The notes under the pieces: model-generated | Database searches by the model: none | Told to the model about the DNA's origin: nothing | The model's input: only the letters and a program-made list of their open reading frames with translations | Made by a program: the position numbers and the translations under genes | Source of the DNA: RBG-16-64-13 sp963718375 | GTDB taxonomy: Bacteria; Actinomycetota; Thermoleophilia; RBG-16-64-13 | Reading direction: 5' to 3' | Length of the DNA: 64,000 nt | NCBI GenBank assembly: GCA_963718375.1 | Contig: CAVQZD010000004.1 | Location: 1 to 64,000, forward strand | Part shown: positions 26,101 to 34,142 of the stretch, in pieces | How positions within the stretch are numbered: position 1 is the stretch's first letter | Layout: every line of letters starts with the position of its first letter

Positions 26101-27144
26101 GTGATAGTCGATATCAACATGCACCACCTCCCGGGCAACTTGTTCAGCGACAAGAAGATCCTTGACGGATTCTTGAGCTGCGTCCCCGACGAGGCCGGTC
26201 AGAACGCCTGTGTGGTCACCATGGAATCAGGCAAGCAGCAGCTTGTCCTGGAGAAGCCAAAGGGCTACCAGAACCTCAACTACGTCGAGGGTGACTACGA
26301 CTTGGAGTCCAAACTCAAGGCCATGGACGAGAACGGCGTGGACATCGCTATTCTGCGCGTGCCCGTGTGGCAGGAGTGGCTGAAGCTCGAGACCTGCAAG
26401 CTGATCAATGACGAGTCGGCCGATCTCTGCAAGCGTTCGAACGGGCGCCTGTACGGCACCGCTTGCCTACCCCCTTGGGGCGGCAAGGAGAATATCTACG
26501 AGCTTGAGCGCTGCATCAAAGAACTGGGCTTTGTCGGCGCCCAGCTTGCCTGCCACTACGGCCAGGTCTATCTGGATGACGAGGCCTTCAAGCCCTACCT
26601 CAAGGTGCTCAACGACATGCAGGTGCCGGTCGTTGTCCACCACACCCCGCTGCCGGTCCGCTACGAATCCATCATCGACTGGACCAACCTACGTCGCGAG
26701 ATGGGTCGCATCATGGACCAGATGACAGCCGTGGGACGCGAGCTCTTCAGCGGCATGTTCGACGAATTCCCGAACCTCAAGTTCATCCACACCATGTTCG
26801 GCGGCAACTGGTTCGCCAACTACAAGCTGATGACCCCCAAGAAGGGTAAGAAGAAGGAAGCCATGGACCGCCTAGACATGGGCGAGAGTGAGCGCATTCT
26901 TGGCTACCTCAAGAACAACATCTACTTCGACACTACTCACCCGGCCTCGTGGGGCAAGGACCAGGTCGAATGCGCCGTGAAGGTCTGTGGCGCCGACCAT
27001 ATCCTCTTCGGTACTTCGTTCCCGGTCTTCTACAACTGGATGAGCGACGGTATCGAGTTCATGAAGAGCCTCGACATCAAGAAGGCGGAGCGCAGGCAGA
27101 TCATGAGCGATAACGCCATCAAGATGTTCAACTTGAAGGTCTGA
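26101..27144 (+). CDS. Amidohydrolase-2 family protein with altered metal ligands
   Basis: 347 residues from GTG 26101 with AAGGAG upstream. The TIM-barrel amidohydrolase pattern is visible: an opening strand with VDINMHHLPGNLF, then FVGAQLACHYGQ, VPVVVHHTPLP near 180, LKFIHTMFGGNWF near 229 and DHILFGTSFPVFYNW near 300. In typical members the first motif is a His-x-His and the last is F-G-S-D-x-P; here these read N-M-H and FGTSFP, so one His and the catalytic Asp are replaced. The enzyme may use a different metal arrangement or be non-catalytic. Codon use is strongly biased to C-ending codons, suggesting high expression. Substrate unknown. Confidence 0.75.
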   Translation: MIVDINMHHLPGNLFSDKKILDGFLSCVPDEAGQNACVVTMESGKQQLVLEKPKGYQNLNYVEGDYDLESKLKAMDENGVDIAILRVPVWQEWLKLETCKLINDESADLCKRSNGRLYGTACLPPWGGKENIYELERCIKELGFVGAQLACHYGQVYLDDEAFKPYLKVLNDMQVPVVVHHTPLPVRYESIIDWTNLRREMGRIMDQMTAVGRELFSGMFDEFPNLKFIHTMFGGNWFANYKLMTPKKGKKKEAMDRLDMGESERILGYLKNNIYFDTTHPASWGKDQVECAVKVCGADHILFGTSFPVFYNWMSDGIEFMKSLDIKKAERRQIMSDNAIKMFNLKV

Positions 27145-27168
27145 GATCACGACTGAGCGCTTGCTTAT

Positions 27169-27213
27169 GGGCGCCCGGGATGGCCGACTCACGGTGGGCC
27201 ATCCCGGGCGCCC
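27169..27213 (+). terminator. Strong hairpin terminator after amidohydrolase gene
   Basis: A 17-bp perfect inverted repeat (27169-27185 with 27197-27213) with an 11-base loop lies 25 bases after the stop codon. It is followed by GTGTCTT rather than a long T run, so it may act as a terminator or as a 3' stabiliser. Confidence 0.7.
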
Positions 27214-27237
27214 GTGTCTTGGAGTAGGGAGCCAGCC

Positions 27238-28017
27238 TTGGACCTAGGCATCGCTGGGAGGCGAGCCGTCATCTGCGCATCCAGCCGAGGGCTGGGCAAG
27301 GCCTGCGCCCTGGCGCTCGCCGAGGCAGGGGTGCATGTGACCATCAACGGTCGCGACCCGGACAAGCTGAACACTGCCGCCGCCGAGATTCGCCGCACCT
27401 ATGATGTCGAGGTCATACCTGTGGCGGCCGACATCACCACTCCGGGGGGTCAGGCCGACCTGCTGGCCGCTTGCCCCGAGCCAGATATTCTCGTGAGCAA
27501 CAATGCCGGTCCCCCCTTCCGCGACTTCCGCGACCTGGACCGCGAGGCGCTGCTGAGGGGCGTGCTCATGAACATGATCACCCCTATCGAGTTGATCACA
27601 AGGGTGATAGACCCCATGACCCACAGAGGCTTCGGCCGCATCATCAATATCACCTCGGTGGGCGTCAAGATGCCGCTGACGGGGCTCGACCTTTCCAGTG
27701 GCTCGCGGGCGGGGCTGACCGCGTTCGTGGCGGGGGTGGCTCGTTCTGTGGCGGACAGGAACGTCACCATCAACAACCTCCTGCCCGGCTATTTCGACAC
27801 GGACCGTCTGCGCGCCGGCTTCGCAGCCGCGGCCCAGAGATCGGGTACAACCACTGCGGAGACGGAGGCCGAGTGGCGGGACTCCGTGCCTGCGCGACGG
27901 TTCGGTCTGCCCTCTGAGCTGGGTAGCGCCTGTGCGTTCCTATGCAGCACCCAGGCCGGTTTCATCACGGGCCAGAACCTCCTGGTCGACGGAGGCCTGT
28001 TCCCAGGCACCTTCTAA
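27238..28017 (+). CDS. Short-chain dehydrogenase/reductase
   Basis: 259 residues from TTG 27238 (AGGGAG about 8 bases upstream); an earlier GTG at 27214 sits in the terminator and is less likely. Rossmann motif AVICASSRGLGKACALALAE near residue 10, then VSNNAGPP. The catalytic region has IINITSVG and, further on, SSGSRAGLTAFV, where the usual Y-x3-K reads S-G-S-R-A. The classical tyrosine and lysine are therefore not evident; this substitution pattern also occurs in a divergent SDR group (3-oxoacyl-ACP-reductase-like). The C-terminal FITGQNLLVDGGLF is typical. Probably an NAD(P)-dependent oxidoreductase; substrate unknown. Confidence 0.8.
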   Translation: MDLGIAGRRAVICASSRGLGKACALALAEAGVHVTINGRDPDKLNTAAAEIRRTYDVEVIPVAADITTPGGQADLLAACPEPDILVSNNAGPPFRDFRDLDREALLRGVLMNMITPIELITRVIDPMTHRGFGRIINITSVGVKMPLTGLDLSSGSRAGLTAFVAGVARSVADRNVTINNLLPGYFDTDRLRAGFAAAAQRSGTTTAETEAEWRDSVPARRFGLPSELGSACAFLCSTQAGFITGQNLLVDGGLFPGTF

Positions 28018-28157
28018 CCCTCGCCTATCTTCTTGACAAGGCAGGCGCCGTCCTTCTTAATGCCTGTACCAGTCCACAACCATCCCGGGGCTGGCGTTGA
28101 GCCTTAGCATCATTCTCTTCGGGATACCTTTGGTCGTGACGAGAAGGAGGGGAACGC

Positions 28158-29348
28158 GTGAGCAAAAAGCTGAGCACTACCTTGCTTGTGATCGGCGTCA
28201 TCGTTGTGGCAGCGGCGATCATCTGGTGGACGGTCATCGGCCCCATGCTGGTCAAATTGCCCGACGACATCAACACGCACATGGATTTCGAAGGCACCTT
28301 GACCCTCTATGTCGATCAGGAGACCGGGGCGTTACTCGCAGAGGCTGACGCGGCAAAGGTGCCCATCACTGCCGCGCGCGATTTCGTTGCGCTTCCCGAG
28401 TTCTACACCTCCAGCACTGCCGTGCTCGAGGACAAACTCGTCCTCAGCATGGGGGGACAAGCGCAGGACCCGCAAGTAAGTCGCTACGCCATGGATCGTG
28501 GTAGCCGCAAGTGCGTGGAAAGCCCCGACAACTGGGCCTACAGCCCACAGATACCGTTGGACCGCACCGGCAACTACGGCCCCCTGTTCCCGGGTGGGCT
28601 GGGCGTGGGCGACACCGCGACCATCTTCTTCAACGATCCTTCTAAGACGTTCGACGTCAAGGTCGTCGAGGCTATCGAGGACTGGAACGGCCTGGGCATA
28701 ACCGCTCTCAAGATCGATGCCACCCGGCCATGGGCCGACTACAACCCGGCCATCGCGCAGGCGGTGATTGTGCAGGGTCAGGGTCTTCCCGCCGAGCTCA
28801 GCTTCGCCCAGTTGGCTGCCCGCTTGAAGGCAGGCGGCCTTGATATCGAGCAACTGATGTCAGGGATACAGCTGTTCGCTTCCTCAGAAGACAAGTTGGC
28901 CATCGCGGCCCTGCTCACCCAGACCTTCCCGCTGATCTACAAGCAGTCGAGCGCCGACGTCTACTACATCGAGCAGACGACGGGAGCTACAGTAGGAGCC
29001 ACGTTCGACCGTACTACCGGCATGAGCGTTGACACCGCGGGACTCGCTGGGGCGATAGCCATACTCGGCAAGTACGCTGAAGACCCAACCGTGGGACCGT
29101 CCATCAAAGAGGCTCTGGGCAAAGCCACCGCCCTCATGGGCGCCGACCCCACCACGGTCTACAATCAGAACATGAGCATCGTCACGGCAAGCGAAGAGAG
29201 TCTTGCTCAGTCGGCCAAGGATAAGGCGTCCTCGCTGAGCATGGTAGACCTCTGGATACCGGTCATCATCATCGTAGTCGGCGGCGTCCTCTTGATAGTC
29301 GGCGGTGTCGGCCTCCTGATCGGGTCTCGTGACAGGACTGTCTCCTGA
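28158..29348 (+). CDS. DUF3068 (PorA-like) membrane-anchored protein
   Basis: 396 residues from GTG 28158 with AAGGAGG upstream. An N-terminal transmembrane helix (LLVIGVIVVAAAIIWWTVIG) is followed by a long extracytoplasmic part and a C-terminal helix (VIIIVVGGVLLIVGGVGLLI) with a short basic tail. The middle contains KLPDDINTHMDFEGTLTLYV and the pair VYYIEQTTGATVGATFDRTT, typical of the actinobacterial DUF3068 family, which has been linked to cell-envelope or porin-like proteins. Function is not established. The gene is monocistronic, with a strong terminator after it. Confidence 0.75.
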   Translation: MSKKLSTTLLVIGVIVVAAAIIWWTVIGPMLVKLPDDINTHMDFEGTLTLYVDQETGALLAEADAAKVPITAARDFVALPEFYTSSTAVLEDKLVLSMGGQAQDPQVSRYAMDRGSRKCVESPDNWAYSPQIPLDRTGNYGPLFPGGLGVGDTATIFFNDPSKTFDVKVVEAIEDWNGLGITALKIDATRPWADYNPAIAQAVIVQGQGLPAELSFAQLAARLKAGGLDIEQLMSGIQLFASSEDKLAIAALLTQTFPLIYKQSSADVYYIEQTTGATVGATFDRTTGMSVDTAGLAGAIAILGKYAEDPTVGPSIKEALGKATALMGADPTTVYNQNMSIVTASEESLAQSAKDKASSLSMVDLWIPVIIIVVGGVLLIVGGVGLLIGSRDRTVS

Positions 29349-29410
29349 TCGATAACCGGGTCTTGCCCGCGTAGTGGGGTATGCCCACCGCACGATACGA
29401 CGTGGAGTCA

Positions 29411-29440
29411 GAGGCCCCGCCCCCCTGGGGGCGGGGCCTC
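29411..29440 (+). terminator. Hairpin terminator after DUF3068 gene
   Basis: A 14-bp perfect stem (GAGGCCCCGCCCCC pairing with its complement) with a 2-base loop, followed by TATAAT. It ends the DUF3068 transcript. Confidence 0.75.
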
Positions 29441-29484
29441 TATAATGGCCTAGAACGAAGTGTCGGTATGCTGACGACCGCGAG

Positions 29485-30143
29485 GTGACTGTGTCACGCG
29501 TCAGACAGAACGTGTCTGCTCTTCCGGGTGCCCGCAGTGTCTGGAGGCTCGCGAAGTCCTTGCCTGGTCAGCTGAGGGGCCTACCCCCGATATCCGACTC
29601 TAACATCAACGAGACCATGATCACCACGTGTGTCGGAAGGCCCGACCCTGTGCTCTTGGATGTAGGATGCAACGACGGTCAGACGACACGATGGTTCTTG
29701 GATCTGTTCGAGAATCCTCGGATCTACTGCTTCGAACCCGACCCGCGCGCTATCAGCCGCTTCAAGAAGCTGGTCGGAGAGCGCCCCAACGTCACCCTGC
29801 TCGAGATGGCGGTCAGCGATCACACAGGCACCATCGACTTCTACCAGAGACCTTCGGCGAACAGATACGCGTGCCCGTCGACACTCTGGACGCCGTGTGT
29901 GACAAGTGCGGCATCGGGCCGGTGGACTTCATCTGGCTGGACGTGCAGGGCGCCGAACTCGAGGTCTTCAGCGGCGGACGCAAGACTCTCGCGCGGACTC
30001 GATATCTCTACACCGAGTACAGCGAGCACGAGCTCTACAAGGGCCAAGTGGGTCTGCGCAAGATGCTGGACCACCTGCCTGATTTCAGTGTGATGGGCAG
30101 ATACCCGGGAGACGCGCTGCTGCGCAACGACCGGCTCGCCTAG
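29485..30143 (+). pseudogene. FkbM family methyltransferase with internal deletion
   Basis: GTG 29485 opens a frame with VLLDVGCNDGQTTRWFLDLF, IYCFEPDPRAISRFKKLV and LLEMAVSDHTGTIDFYQR, the first half of an FkbM enzyme. At about 29,850 the frame changes, and the second half (VPVDTLDAVCDKCGIGPVDF, then WLDVQGAELEVFSGG, ending at 30143) lies in another frame. The roughly 30 residues that usually join FYQ to VPVDTLD are absent, so a deletion with frameshift, not a simple one-base indel, broke the gene. It is a second FkbM-type gene in this region (compare 25290-25907). Confidence 0.75.
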
Positions 30144-30188
30144 GAGTCTCCCGACCCACCCGCGAACTCACGCGGGATGGCCCGGCGA

Positions 30189-31145
30189 TCACAGTCCGTT
30201 GATCTCTCTGGCTCGCCAACACAAAACGTGGTGACCGGGCAGCACCTCTTCAGACTTCTGTGGCTCGTGACACTCAGGCTGCGCGTAGATACAACGAGCT
30301 GCGAAGCGGCAACCCGGCTTGGGGTCGATGGGCGAGACTATCTCGCCTTCCAGGAGAACGCGCTTCTTCTCGCTACCCATCTTGGTGGACGGGATCGCCG
30401 ACAGGAGCGCCTGCGTGTACGGATGCAGCGGCTTGTCGAACAACTCCTTCGCCGGACACGCCTCCGCCACTTGCCCCAGGTACATCACGCAGATGTCGTC
30501 CGATATATGCCGCACGACCGACATGTCGTGGGTCACGAACAAATACGCCAGGCCATGCTCCTGTTGCAGGTCCTGCAGAAGGTTGATCACCTGCGCGCTG
30601 ATGGACACGTCCAGAGCAGACACCGGCTCGTCACAGACCACCAACTTCGGCCTAAGGGCCAGCGCGCGGCCGATGCCCACCCTCTGTCTGCGCCCCCCAT
30701 CCAGCTCATGCGGGTAGGCCAGCCTGATGCGTCGGTCGATACCTACCATGTCCATTATCCGCTCCGTCTCCGCCAGTCTCTCCTTCTTGGAGAACCGTCC
30801 GGAGATGGTGAGCGGCTCCATGATGGTCTGCTCTACCGTGAACCTGGGATTGAGTGACGAGAAGGGGTCCTGAAAGACGAACTGCATGTCTTCTCTCAGT
30901 TGATGCAGTCTCTTCTTCTTGACCCTGGTGACGTCTTCGCCCTCGAAGATGATAGAACCGTCCGTGCTTTCCAGGAGATGGATCAGAGTACGCCCCAGCG
31001 TGGACTTCCCGCAGCCGGACTCTCCCACGACCCCAAGAGTCTTGCCTGTCTCAATAGACAACGAGACGTCATCGACGGCGTGCAACATGCCCCGAGGGGT
31101 GTCGAAGAACTTCTTGAGGTTCCTGGTCTCTATCAGCGCAGTCAT
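30189..31145 (-). CDS. Oligopeptide ABC transporter ATP-binding protein (OppF-type)
   Basis: 318 residues from ATG 31145. Walker A GVVGESGCGKSTLGRTLIHL, Q-loop QFVFQDPFSSLNPRFTV, signature region LDGGRRQRVGIGRALAL (LSGGQ-like, reading LDGGR), Walker B KLVVCDEPVSALDVSISAQV and H-loop FVTHDMSVV. The C-terminal oligopeptide-type extension has PGCRFAARCIYAQPEC. It powers import of peptides or related small molecules with the partner ATPase. Its start overlaps the stop of the upstream ATPase gene (4 bases), and it is last in the operon. Confidence 0.92.
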   Translation of the reverse strand: MTALIETRNLKKFFDTPRGMLHAVDDVSLSIETGKTLGVVGESGCGKSTLGRTLIHLLESTDGSIIFEGEDVTRVKKKRLHQLREDMQFVFQDPFSSLNPRFTVEQTIMEPLTISGRFSKKERLAETERIMDMVGIDRRIRLAYPHELDGGRRQRVGIGRALALRPKLVVCDEPVSALDVSISAQVINLLQDLQQEHGLAYLFVTHDMSVVRHISDDICVMYLGQVAEACPAKELFDKPLHPYTQALLSAIPSTKMGSEKKRVLLEGEIVSPIDPKPGCRFAARCIYAQPECHEPQKSEEVLPGHHVLCWRAREINGL

Positions 31146-32134
31146 TCCGCGCCCTGCCCTTCTTCGGTCACCTTGATGCAACGACAGTAGTGGCCCGGCG
31201 CGATCTCGACCAACGGGATAGCCTGTTTCTTGCACTCCTCACCTACCAGAGGGCAACGTGGACTGAAGTAACACCCCTCCGGCAGGGCCGAGGGATCGGG
31301 TGGCAGTCCGGAGATGGGGCTGAGCCTATCTACGTCAGCCTCTATCTTCGGCACCGCGCCAAAGAGACCGAGCGTGTATGGGTGTGACGGGTGCTCGAAG
31401 ACCACCTCTTTCCGCCCACTCTCGACTATCTGCCCACCATAGATGACCGCGAGATCGTCACAGGACTCCGCCACCACGCCCAGGTTGTGCGTGATGAGGA
31501 CCATGGCGGTCTCCAGCTCTCTCTGAAGCTTCTTGATCATCTCCAGCACCTGCGCCTGGATGGTGACATCCAGGGCCGTCGTAGGCTCGTCGGCAAGCAG
31601 TAGCTCCGGGTTACAGGCCAGCGCCATGGCTATCACCACGCGCTGCTTCATGCCACCCGAGAACTGGTGGGGGTACTCATTGGCACGGTCCGCGGGTATG
31701 CCGACCAACTCGAGCATCTTGCCCGCTCTGTCCGCCGCCTCATGCCTGCTGACCTTTTCGTGAAGCCGGACGACTTCCGCGATCTGCGCCCCCACCTTCA
31801 TGATCGGATTGAGGGCTGTCATCGGGTCCTGGAAGATCATGGAGACCTTGCTGCCCCGGACGTGCCGGATCTCCTTCTTGTCCAGCTTCAGCAGGTCCTC
31901 CCCGTCCAAATAGATCTCTCCTCCAGTTATGCGCGCTGGCGGCTCAGGGAGGATGCGCAGGATCGCCTTGGCGGTCGACGTCTTACCGGCGCCGGTCTCG
32001 CCGACCAGGCCGAGCACCTTGCCGCGGTCCAGATCGAACGATATGCCGTTGACCGCGTGTACAACTTGCCCCCCGGCGGTGTACTCCACCGTCAGGTCCC
32101 TCACGGAGAGGAACTTCGTGCTGTCGTTAGTCAT
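31142..32134 (-). CDS. Oligopeptide ABC transporter ATP-binding protein (OppD-type)
   Basis: 330 residues from ATG 32134 (MTNDSTKFLSVRDLTVEY). Walker A GLVGETGAGKTSTAKAILRI, Q-loop SMIFQDPMTALNP, signature QFSGGMKQRVVIAMAL, Walker B ELLLADEPTTALDVTIQAQV and H-loop LITHNLGVV. The C-terminal cysteine-containing tail (GCYFSPRCPLVGEECKKQ) is typical of dipeptide/oligopeptide ATPases. It works as a heterodimer with the following OppF-type protein, beneath the two permeases encoded upstream. Confidence 0.93.
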   Translation of the reverse strand: MTNDSTKFLSVRDLTVEYTAGGQVVHAVNGISFDLDRGKVLGLVGETGAGKTSTAKAILRILPEPPARITGGEIYLDGEDLLKLDKKEIRHVRGSKVSMIFQDPMTALNPIMKVGAQIAEVVRLHEKVSRHEAADRAGKMLELVGIPADRANEYPHQFSGGMKQRVVIAMALACNPELLLADEPTTALDVTIQAQVLEMIKKLQRELETAMVLITHNLGVVAESCDDLAVIYGGQIVESGRKEVVFEHPSHPYTLGLFGAVPKIEADVDRLSPISGLPPDPSALPEGCYFSPRCPLVGEECKKQAIPLVEIAPGHYCRCIKVTEEGQGAE

Positions 32135-32151
32135 TGTCTCCAAGTCTCCGG

Positions 32152-33039
32152 CTACTTCTTCAACTTCGGGTCCAGTACGTCGCGCAACCCATCTCCGACC
32201 ATGTTGAGGGAGAGGACAGAAAGCATGATGAAGATCCCCGGGAAGATGGCCATCCAAGGCGCGTAGCGGATGTACTGCATGCCCACCGCGATCATCGAAC
32301 CCCACTCGGGCAAGGGCGGTTGCAGACCCAGCCCGATGAAGCTCAGCATCGCGCACATCATGATCGTGTTGCCGATGCTCATGGTGGCCGAGACCAGCAG
32401 AGGCGAGAAGCTGTTCGGGATGAGGTGTTTGAATATGATCCGTGGCGTGCTCGCATTTATCGAGACTGCCGCCTCCAGGTACTCCTGGTGGCGGACACCC
32501 AGGATGCCGGCCCGCATGAGCCGGACGCTCATGGGTATGTTGCCGACTGCCAGGGCGATCATGGTGTTGATGTAGCCGGGGCCCAGGACCACAGAAACGG
32601 TCATTGCCAGCAGCATGCCCGGAATCGCTTGAAGTACGTCAGTCAGGCGCATAAGGATACTGTCCGTGATCTTGCCAAAGTACCCAGCGATCGCGCCGAT
32701 GATCATGCCGATGCCCGCTCCGACAGCCACCCCGAGCAACCCTATGCTGAGTGAATAGCGCGCCCCCCAGACTATCCTGCTGTAGATGTCCCGCCCCAGA
32801 TCGTCAGTACCGAACCAGTACTCCCACGAGGGTCCCACCATTCTCAAGTCCAAGTGTTGCTCATCGATCGGATATCTGATCAGTAGGGGGGCGAAGATGG
32901 CCATCAAAGCCAGCGCGGTGAACAGCATGAGCCCTATAAGCGCAGTCTGGTCTTGAGCCAACCGCCGAAAGAGCACGAGTGACTGTCTACGTCTCTTGAC
33001 CGCCACTGGTTGCGCTTCTGCAATAGCTGCGTCAGGCAT
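32152..33039 (-). CDS. Oligopeptide ABC transporter permease (OppC-type)
   Basis: 295 residues. The N-terminal cytoplasmic region contains QSLVLFRRLAQDQTALIGLM leading into the first membrane helix; the OppC-type periplasmic segment FGTDDLGRDIYSRIVWGARY follows, then about five further helices. The EAA loop that contacts the ATPases is YLEAAVSINASTPRIIFKHL. It forms the transport channel with the OppB-type permease, whose gene overlaps it by 8 bases. Confidence 0.93.
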   Translation of the reverse strand: MPDAAIAEAQPVAVKRRRQSLVLFRRLAQDQTALIGLMLFTALALMAIFAPLLIRYPIDEQHLDLRMVGPSWEYWFGTDDLGRDIYSRIVWGARYSLSIGLLGVAVGAGIGMIIGAIAGYFGKITDSILMRLTDVLQAIPGMLLAMTVSVVLGPGYINTMIALAVGNIPMSVRLMRAGILGVRHQEYLEAAVSINASTPRIIFKHLIPNSFSPLLVSATMSIGNTIMMCAMLSFIGLGLQPPLPEWGSMIAVGMQYIRYAPWMAIFPGIFIMLSVLSLNMVGDGLRDVLDPKLKK

Positions 33040-33994
33040 GCCGTCTTCTCCACTTCCACTTCTTGCCCGCGAACTGTGCTTTCACCCGCGGATCCACGAA
33101 GGCATACGTCAAGTCCACGAACAGCATGATCACCGCGAGTGCGATAGCCAGAAAGATGACCGAACTCTGTACCACCGCGTAGTCACGATTGTTGATGCCC
33201 GTTATCAGATAGTCACCGACGGCAGGGATCTGAAAGAGCCTTTCGATGACCACCGTGCCGGCCAGTAGCATGGCTATGCCGTTCCCGATGATGGTGATAA
33301 GCGGCAGCATCGCGTTGGGCAAGGCATGCCTGAAGAGGATGCGCGTCTCGGACATGCCCTTCGCTCGAGCCGTGGTGACGTAGTCAGAGCGTATGACGTC
33401 CAGCACGCTCGACCGGGTCTGCCGCGCCTGGGTGGCGATACCGGGAAAGGCGTTGGCGATGCTCGGCAAGATGAAGAAAGCGATCCCCCCGATCCCCAAA
33501 GCCGGTAGCCAGCCAAGCCACACGGAGAATATGAGTACCAGGATAGCCCCGATCCAGAAGTTGGGCATCGAGATGCCGAATATGGCGCCCAACATCGACG
33601 TTCGGTCGGCCCAACCGTTGCGCTTGAGCGCCGCGATTATCCCTAAGGGGGTGCCTATGAATATCTGCAGGAAGATGCAGATACCCATGATAGTCATGGT
33701 ACGGGGAAAGCGGCGGAGCAGCTCCTCGGTGACCGGTGTGTTGTACCGCCAAGACTCCCCGAAATCGAAGCGCAAGAACACATCCCCCAAGAAGTGCCCC
33801 AACTGCACGATGTAGGGATCGTTCAGGCCCAGCTCAGCCCTCTTGGCTTCAACCATCGCCGGGGTACCTTCCAGTCCCACGATCAAGCGCGCGTTGTCAC
33901 CCGGGATCATGTACATGATCGTGAAGATCAAGATGGCCACTCCCACGATGACCAAGATCATCTGGAGGAGCCTCTTTACGACGTATATGCCCAC
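33032..33994 (-). CDS. Oligopeptide ABC transporter permease (OppB-type)
   Basis: 320 residues from GTG 33994 (preceded by GGAGAGG); an upstream GTG at 34027 is possible. It opens YVVKRLLQMILVIVGVAILI, the usual first helix of OppB/DppB, followed by a large loop with DNARLIVGLEGTPAMVEAKR and NDPYIVQLGHFLGDVFLRFD. The EAA loop reads YVTTARAKGMSETRILFRHA. Six membrane helices are expected. It lies about 150 bases after the binding-protein gene, the gap being filled by a long inverted repeat. Confidence 0.93.
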   Translation of the reverse strand: MGIYVVKRLLQMILVIVGVAILIFTIMYMIPGDNARLIVGLEGTPAMVEAKRAELGLNDPYIVQLGHFLGDVFLRFDFGESWRYNTPVTEELLRRFPRTMTIMGICIFLQIFIGTPLGIIAALKRNGWADRTSMLGAIFGISMPNFWIGAILVLIFSVWLGWLPALGIGGIAFFILPSIANAFPGIATQARQTRSSVLDVIRSDYVTTARAKGMSETRILFRHALPNAMLPLITIIGNGIAMLLAGTVVIERLFQIPAVGDYLITGINNRDYAVVQSSVIFLAIALAVIMLFVDLTYAFVDPRVKAQFAGKKWKWRRRHA

Positions 33995-34031
33995 GCTAGC
34001 CTCTCCGCTCCTGACACTGTTACGCACCTAC

Positions 34032-34093
34032 GCTGGTGCGACACTGCAATCCCCTTACGGACCAGCCGTAGGTTCAGGCAGTGCCGCACCAGC
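34032..34093 (-). promoter_or_regulatory. Intercistronic inverted repeat between binding protein and permease genes
   Basis: Sixteen bases at 34032-34047 pair with 34078-34093 with one mismatch, giving a long hairpin with a 30-base loop that contains further short complementarity. In ABC operons such structures lower read-through or stabilise the upstream mRNA so that binding protein outnumbers permease (family knowledge). The role here is inferred. Confidence 0.55.
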
Positions 34094-34142
34094 TTCGCTT
34101 ATCGTCCGCTGCTACTTGCAGCCGAGCTCACGTACCGCGGTC

